From the NCBI RefSeq assembly GCF_024971095.1, contig NZ_CP069717.1, positions 1,302,001 through 1,366,000 on the forward strand: 64,000 bases of DNA. Direction: 5' to 3'. Below, one piece after another: positions 59,481 to 64,000 of the stretch. This stretch comes from Microbacterium neungamense. GTDB lineage: Bacteria > Actinomycetota > Actinomycetes > Actinomycetales > Microbacteriaceae. A model generated the notes under the pieces. The model was not told the DNA's origin, did no database searches, and worked only from the letters and a program-made list of their open reading frames with translations. Both the position numbers and the translations under genes were made by a program. Position 1 is the first letter of the stretch. The number at the start of each line of letters is the position of its first letter.

Positions 59481-60949
59481 ACCGGGGCGGGAACGGGACC
59501 CGGGGCGGGAACGGAAACCGGGGCCGGGGCGGGAACCGGGGCGGGAACGTCGATCGCACCGTGCACGATCGCACCGTGCAGCCGGCCCGCCGTGTGGCGT
59601 ACGACGTGCTCCGCGCGGTGAGCGACTCCGACGCCTACGCCAACCTCCTGCTGCCCGCCCTGATCGACGAGGCGGGCCTGGACGCGCAGGACGCGGGGCT
59701 CGCCACCGAGCTCACCTACGGGACGCTGCGCCGACGCGGCACCTACGACGCGATCATCGCCGCGGCCGCCGGCCGCCCAGCATCAGACATCGACCCGGCC
59801 GTCCTCGACGCGCTCCGCCTGGGCGCCCACCAGCTGCTGGCCACCCGGGTCGCCGGCCACGCCGCTGTGAACGAGTCGGTCAACCTCGCCGCCGCGCAGG
59901 GGCGCGGCGCCGCCGGCTTCGCGAACGCCGTGCTGCGGCGGATCTCCCGCGATGCCCCCGAGCACTGGCAGCAGGTCGTGGAGAGCAGCGCCCGCTCCGA
60001 CGACGAACGGCTCGCGCTGCGCACCGCCCACCCGGTGTGGGTGATCCGCGCCCTGCGCCGCGCGCTGGCCGCCGAGGACCGCGCGGACGAGCTGGACGCC
60101 CTGCTCGAGGCCGACAACGCCTCGCCCGAGGCCACGCTCGCCGCCCTGCCCGGACTCGCCGAGCCCGGGGAGCCGCGCCGCCCCTATGCGCCCACCGCGT
60201 TCGGCTCGCCCGGCGGCGACCCCCGCGCGGTCGTCCTCACGTCGCAAGGCGCCGTCCGCGTGCAGGACGAGGGCTCGCAGCTGGTCGCCCTCGCTCTCGC
60301 CGCCGCGGCGCCGGTCCGGGCGGGGGAGCGGTGGCTCGACCTGTGCGCCGGGCCGGGCGGGAAGACGGCGCTGCTGGCCGCGGAGGCGCTGCGGCACGGC
60401 GCCCGCCTGGAGGCGAACGAGGTGGTGCCGGCGCGGGCGGGCCTGGTCCGCCAGGCGCTGCGCCCGCTGCCGGTGGACGTGCCGGTGCACGAGGAGGACG
60501 GACGGATGCTCGCCGCGCGGCATCCGGGCGCCTTCGACCGCATTCTCGTGGACGCGCCGTGCACGGGCCTGGGCGCCCTGCGCCGCCGCCCGGAGGCGCG
60601 CTGGCGGAAGACCCCGGCCGACGTGCCCGAGCTGGTCGCGCTGCAGACCGGACTGCTGGACGCCGCGCTCGACGCCCTCGCACCCGGCGGGATCGTCGCC
60701 TACGCCACCTGCTCGCCGCACCTCGCGGAGACCACCGGCGTCGTCGCCGACGTGCTCCGCGGCCGCACCGACGTGACCGAGCTGGACGCCCGCGCCGTCG
60801 TCGCCGGGCTCGCCCGCAGCCCGATCGACCTCGCCTCCGACGGCACCGGCCGGGTGCAGCTGTGGCCGCACCGGCATGGCACCGACGCCATGTTCCTCGC
60901 TCTGCTGCGGCGGGACGGGCGGCCGCGCGACGGCGCGGGACGCGACTGA
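59477..60949 (+). CDS. rsmB: 16S rRNA m5C methyltransferase RsmB-like, with RGG-type N-terminus
   Basis: 490 residues from GTG 59477. The first 30 residues repeat Asn-Arg-Gly-Gly (NRGGNGTRGGNGNRGRGGNR). Then a NusB-like domain (about 45-170) and a Rossmann methyltransferase: WLDLCAGPGGKTALLAAEA, VDAPCTGLGALRRRPEARW with the proton-donor Cys and ATCSPHLAETT with the catalytic Cys region. In E. coli RsmB modifies C967. The RGG tract is low-complexity, encoded by GGGGCGGGAAC-like repeats, and may add RNA contacts. Confidence 0.9.
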   Translation: MNRGGNGTRGGNGNRGRGGNRGGNVDRTVHDRTVQPARRVAYDVLRAVSDSDAYANLLLPALIDEAGLDAQDAGLATELTYGTLRRRGTYDAIIAAAAGRPASDIDPAVLDALRLGAHQLLATRVAGHAAVNESVNLAAAQGRGAAGFANAVLRRISRDAPEHWQQVVESSARSDDERLALRTAHPVWVIRALRRALAAEDRADELDALLEADNASPEATLAALPGLAEPGEPRRPYAPTAFGSPGGDPRAVVLTSQGAVRVQDEGSQLVALALAAAAPVRAGERWLDLCAGPGGKTALLAAEALRHGARLEANEVVPARAGLVRQALRPLPVDVPVHEEDGRMLAARHPGAFDRILVDAPCTGLGALRRRPEARWRKTPADVPELVALQTGLLDAALDALAPGGIVAYATCSPHLAETTGVVADVLRGRTDVTELDARAVVAGLARSPIDLASDGTGRVQLWPHRHGTDAMFLALLRRDGRPRDGAGRD

Positions 60950-60963
60950 GGCAGGATAGACGG

Positions 60964-61644
60964 GTGAGCCTTCCCGACCCGCCGCGCATCAACCCCAGCA
61001 TCCTGGCCGCCGACTTCGTGAACATGCAGGCCGAGCTCGCCCGCATCGCGACCGCCGACTTCGTGCACGTCGACGTCATGGACAACCACTTCGTGCCGAA
61101 CCTCACCTTCGGCCCGCAGATGGTCGAGCGCATCCAGCAGACCAGCCCGATCCCGCTCGACGTGCACCTGATGATCACCGACCCCGACCGCTGGGCCCCC
61201 GGCTACGCGGAGCTGGGCGCGGCGAGCGTCACCTTCCACCTCGAGGCCGCCGCCGACCCGGTCGCCCTCGCGCGACGGCTGCGCGACATCGGCGCCCGCG
61301 CCGGCGTCGCCATCAAGCCCGGCACCGCGGGGGAGGCGCTGTACGACATCCTCGACGAGTTCGACCAGATCCTGGTGATGACCGTCGAGCCCGGATTCGG
61401 CGGCCAGGGCTTCCTGGCCGAGACGATGCCGAAGCTGCGCGCCCTGCGCGACGAGGCGCGCCGCCGCGGGTCGGACGTGTGGCTGCAGGTCGACGGCGGC
61501 ATCTCCGCCGACACCATCGCGCAGGCCGCCGCCGCCGGGGCGGACACCTTCGTCGCCGGCTCCGCGGTGTACGGCGCGGACGACATCGAGGCGGCGATCG
61601 GCGGTCTCCGGGCCCGTGCGCGAGCCGCTAGCCTGGAATCGTGA
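60964..61644 (+). CDS. rpe: Ribulose-phosphate 3-epimerase
   Basis: 226 residues from GTG 60964. [42 protein letters not shown] and [10 protein letters not shown]. Interconverts ribulose and xylulose 5-phosphate in the pentose-phosphate path, feeding PRPP for the his genes that follow. Confidence 0.96.
   Translation: MSLPDPPRINPSILAADFVNMQAELARIATADFVHVDVMDNHFVPNLTFGPQMVERIQQTSPIPLDVHLMITDPDRWAPGYAELGAASVTFHLEAAADPVALARRLRDIGARAGVAIKPGTAGEALYDILDEFDQILVMTVEPGFGGQGFLAETMPKLRALRDEARRRGSDVWLQVDGGISADTIAQAAAAGADTFVAGSAVYGADDIEAAIGGLRARARAASLES
61629..61634 (+). promoter_or_regulatory. -10 box for leaderless hisE
   Basis: TAGCCT in the last codons of rpe, six bases before GTG 61641. It can drive the his genes separately from rpe. 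Confidence 0.5.
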
Positions 61645-61904
61645 AGACCTTCGACGAGCTGTTCGGCCAGCTGAGCGAGACCGCCCGGACCCGGCCGGAG
61701 GGCTCGGGCACCGTGGCGCAGCTCGACCGCGGCGTGCACGCGATCGGCAAGAAGATCGTCGAGGAGGCCGCCGAGGTGTGGATGGCCGCCGAGTACCAGA
61801 GCGACGAGGAGACCGCCGAGGAGATCTCCCAGCTGCTCTACCACCTGCAGGTGCTCATGCTTGCGAAGGGCCTCGAGCTCGAGGACGTGTACCGACATCT
61901 CTGA
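61641..61904 (+). CDS. hisE: Phosphoribosyl-ATP diphosphatase
   Basis: 87 residues from GTG 61641, overlapping the rpe stop. [20 protein letters not shown] holds the metal-binding acids. Second step of histidine synthesis. Separate from hisI, as in other Actinobacteria. Confidence 0.95.
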   Translation: MKTFDELFGQLSETARTRPEGSGTVAQLDRGVHAIGKKIVEEAAEVWMAAEYQSDEETAEEISQLLYHLQVLMLAKGLELEDVYRHL

Positions 61905-61941
61905 TCCGGCCGTCCCCGCTCGATCGACCCGAAAGACCCCC

Positions 61942-62784
61942 ATGCTCCGCATCGCCGTTCCCAACAAGGGCTCGCTGTCCGAGACCGCCGCCGAGATGCT
62001 CGCCGAAGCCGGCTACGCCGGCCGGCGCGACACCAAGACCCTGCACCTCATCGACGCCGACAACGACGTCGAGTTCTTCTTCCTGCGCCCGCGCGACATC
62101 GCCACCTACGTCGCCTCCGGCGCCCTCGACGTCGGCATCACCGGCCGCGACCTGCTCCGCGACGTGCGCGAGCAGGACGCCCGCGAGATCGAGGCGCTGG
62201 GCTTCGCCCGCTCCACCTTCCGCTTCGCCGGCCCTCCCGGCCGCTTCAGCTCGATCGAGCAGCTGCAGGGCGTCCGCGTCGCCTCCGCCTACCCGGGCCT
62301 GGTCGACGACTTCCTGCGCGCGCACGGCGTGGAGGCCCACCTCGTGCCGCTGGACGGCGCCGTCGAGTCCGCCGTGCGCCTGGGCGTCGCCGACGTGATC
62401 GCCGACGTCGTGGAGACCGGCACCACGCTGCGCCAGGCGGGTCTGGAGATCTTCGGCCCGGTCATCATCGAGTCCGAGGCCGTGCTGATCAGCCGGCCCG
62501 GAGAGGCCGAGGGCACCGACACGCTGCTGCGCAGGCTGCGCGGCGTCATGGTCGCCCGGCAGTACGTGCTGCTCGACTACGACCTGCCCGCCGACCTCGT
62601 CGACCAGGCTGTGGCGATCGCCCCGGGCCGCGAGTCGCCCACGATCTCCCCGCTGCGCGACGAGAAGTGGGTGGCCGTGCGCGTGATGATCCCGCGCCGT
62701 CGGGTGAACAAGGTCATGGACGCGCTCTACGAGCTCGGCGCCCGCGCGATCCTGGTCACCGAGATCCACGCGGCGAGACTGTGA
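61942..62784 (+). CDS. hisG: ATP phosphoribosyltransferase, long form
   Basis: 280 residues, including the C-terminal PII-like domain (about 205-280, [20 protein letters not shown]) that binds histidine for feedback control. Core: [44 protein letters not shown] (PRPP loop). First step of histidine synthesis. No hisZ needed. The 37-base gap after hisE has only GAAAG as a weak ribosome site. Confidence 0.97.
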   Translation: MLRIAVPNKGSLSETAAEMLAEAGYAGRRDTKTLHLIDADNDVEFFFLRPRDIATYVASGALDVGITGRDLLRDVREQDAREIEALGFARSTFRFAGPPGRFSSIEQLQGVRVASAYPGLVDDFLRAHGVEAHLVPLDGAVESAVRLGVADVIADVVETGTTLRQAGLEIFGPVIIESEAVLISRPGEAEGTDTLLRRLRGVMVARQYVLLDYDLPADLVDQAVAIAPGRESPTISPLRDEKWVAVRVMIPRRRVNKVMDALYELGARAILVTEIHAARL

Positions 62785-63545
62785 TGGCCCTCGCCGCACG
62801 CGTCATCCCGTGCCTGGACGTGGCCGGCGGCCGCGTCGTCAAGGGCGTCAACTTCCAGAACCTGCGCGACATGGGCGACCCTGTCGAGCTGGCCGCCCAC
62901 TACGCCGCGCAGGGCGCGGACGAGATCACCTTCCTCGACGTCACCGCCACCGTGGACGCCCGCGCCACCACCTACGACGTGGTCCAGCGCACCGCGGAGC
63001 AGGTGTTCGTGCCGCTCACCGTCGGGGGAGGGGTGCGCACCGTCGACGACGTCGCCCGGCTGCTGTCGGTGGGCGCCGACAAGGTCGGCGTGAACTCCGC
63101 CGCGATCGCCCTCCCGGAGCTGATCGGCGAGATCGCCGACCGCTTCGGCGCGCAGGTGCTGGTGCTGTCCCTGGACGTGAAGCGCTCCGAGCACACCCCG
63201 TCCGGCTTCGTGGTCACCACGCACGGCGGCCGCACCGAGACCTCGCTGGACGCCCTCGCCTGGGCGCGCGAGGCCATCGAGCGCGGCGCCGGCGAGCTGC
63301 TGGTGAACTCGATCGACGCGGACGGCACCCGCGACGGGTTCGACCTCGAGCTGGTGCGCCGGATGCGCGAGGTCTCGGCCGTCCCGGTGATCGCCTCGGG
63401 CGGCGCCGGCGAGGTCGCGCACTTCCCGCCGGCGATCGAGGCGGGGGCGGATGCCGTGCTCGCCGCCAGCGTGTTCCACACCGGGCAGCTGACCATCGGC
63501 GAGGTCAAGGACGCGCTGCGCGCCGCGGGGGTGACCGTCCGGTGA
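62784..63545 (+). CDS. hisF: Imidazole glycerol phosphate synthase, cyclase subunit
   Basis: 253 residues. TIM barrel with Asp11 in [16 protein letters not shown] and the second catalytic Asp in [11 protein letters not shown]; phosphate sites [11 protein letters not shown] and AASVFHTG. Partner HisH is not in the window. ATG shares one base with the hisG stop. Confidence 0.97.
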   Translation: MALAARVIPCLDVAGGRVVKGVNFQNLRDMGDPVELAAHYAAQGADEITFLDVTATVDARATTYDVVQRTAEQVFVPLTVGGGVRTVDDVARLLSVGADKVGVNSAAIALPELIGEIADRFGAQVLVLSLDVKRSEHTPSGFVVTTHGGRTETSLDALAWAREAIERGAGELLVNSIDADGTRDGFDLELVRRMREVSAVPVIASGGAGEVAHFPPAIEAGADAVLAASVFHTGQLTIGEVKDALRAAGVTVR

Positions 63546-63880
63546 ATCTGGAGCGCGTGCGCTGGAACGCGGATGGCCTGGTCCCGGTCGTCGTGCAGCA
63601 GTGGGACACCCGCGAGGTGCTCATGCTCGCCTGGATGAACGAGGAGGCGCTGCGACGCACCCTCACCGGCGGACGCGCGGTGTACTGGTCGCGCTCCCGC
63701 CAGGAGTACTGGCGCAAGGGCGACACCTCCGGCCACGTGCAGCACGTCCGCGGCGTGCAGCTGGACTGCGACGGCGACACCGTGCTGCTCACGGTGGACC
63801 AGATCGGCCCCGCCTGCCACACCGGCACCCGCACCTGCTTCGACGGCCGCGACCTGCCGCTCGGCGGCGAGCCGGCATGA
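63542..63880 (+). CDS. hisI: Phosphoribosyl-AMP cyclohydrolase
   Basis: 112 residues from GTG 63542. Zinc and magnesium ligands in [16 protein letters not shown] and [22 protein letters not shown] and [15 protein letters not shown] are signatures. Third step of histidine synthesis. Overlaps hisF and the next gene by four bases each. Confidence 0.96.
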   Translation: MNLERVRWNADGLVPVVVQQWDTREVLMLAWMNEEALRRTLTGGRAVYWSRSRQEYWRKGDTSGHVQHVRGVQLDCDGDTVLLTVDQIGPACHTGTRTCFDGRDLPLGGEPA

Positions 63881-64000
63881 GCCGGCCGGCCCGGGGTCTG
63901 CGCGCCCGCGGCCTCCGCGCCGGGGGCAGGGGCGCGGCGGTCGCCGGGTTCCTGCTCGCCGGCGCCGTGGGCGTCGTGTCCTCGACGCAGACCTGGCTCA
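63877..64000 (+). CDS. Trp biosynthesis-associated membrane protein, N-terminal part (cut by window edge)
   Basis: Starts at ATG 63877 in the hisI stop. A basic N-terminus ([18 protein letters not shown]) is followed by a first helix ([22 protein letters not shown]). The SSTQTWL ending is typical of the Trp-associated membrane protein found between hisI and trpC in Actinobacteria. Only 41 residues are visible. Confidence 0.7.
   Translation, partial: MSRPARGLRARGLRAGGRGAAVAGFLLAGAVGVVSSTQTWL

Overview
The window is about 70% G+C, coding-dense chromosome from a high-GC Gram-positive actinomycete. Gene content and order (DUF3000 next to RNase D, pdxST, yebC-ruvCAB-yajC-secDF-rel, a DUF349 protein, a fused mIHF-guanylate kinase, a PriA without a Walker A motif, a Trp-associated membrane protein after hisI) point to Microbacteriaceae, most likely Microbacterium. 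That placement is inferred from gene order and protein motifs; no search was run. Almost everything is housekeeping. I see no prophage, integrase, transposase, CRISPR array or biosynthetic island.

Layout: (1) 1-7200: RNase D start, DUF3000, an alpha/beta hydrolase, SufE plus rhodanese, a ZapE ATPase, an Amt ammonium transporter with a GlnR-like operator, a lone PemK/MazF protein and a decayed metallo-hydrolase. (2) 7244-7836: four tRNA genes (Val-CAC, Gly-GCC, Cys-GCA, Val-GAC). (3) 7854-10810: an M20 peptidase fused in frame to a CYP152 peroxygenase, a tiny membrane ORF and a frameshifted DUF6098 gene. (4) 10883-17320: thrS, a HIT protein and a vitamin B6 cluster (frameshifted pdxY, pdxR, pdxST with a divergent operator). 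(5) 17451-26133: yebC, ruvCAB with an SOS box, yajC-secDF and rel. (6) 26120-31660: an AbiEi-like gene behind a 17-bp hairpin, DUF349, a nitrite locus reduced to the front halves of nirB and an FNT channel, and rarA. (7) 31822-43630: rpsD, alaS, ruvX, mltG, the full aroE-C-K-B-Q run, efp and nusB. (8) 43772-55051: a metallo-hydrolase/Rieske protein, then the pyrimidine operon pyrR-B-C-x-carA-carB-pyrF running into mIHF-gmk. (9) 55110-64000: rpoZ, metK, priA, fmt, rsmB, rpe, hisE, hisG, hisF, hisI and the start of a Trp-associated membrane protein.

The operons are tight, with many 1-17 base overlaps. They make nucleotides (pyr, gmk), aromatic precursors (aro), histidine (his) and PLP (pdx), and carry the translation and DNA-repair functions around them. 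Transcription often starts at TANNNT boxes 6-7 bases before a start codon, which suggests leaderless mRNAs.

The notable points are small-scale. Six genes are damaged within 36 kb, including an almost base-exact junction between truncated nirB and a truncated FNT channel. An M20-P450 reading frame is fused. A 19-base repeat is tandem in the gmk-rpoZ gap and also appears as the first codons of carA. A 17-bp inverted repeat with a DnaA box lies before the AbiEi-like gene. The heptamer GGATGCC/GGCATCC is strongly over-represented. Operator candidates for GlnR, LexA, PdxR and PyrR can be read directly. Some frameshifts may be assembly errors and should be checked against reads.
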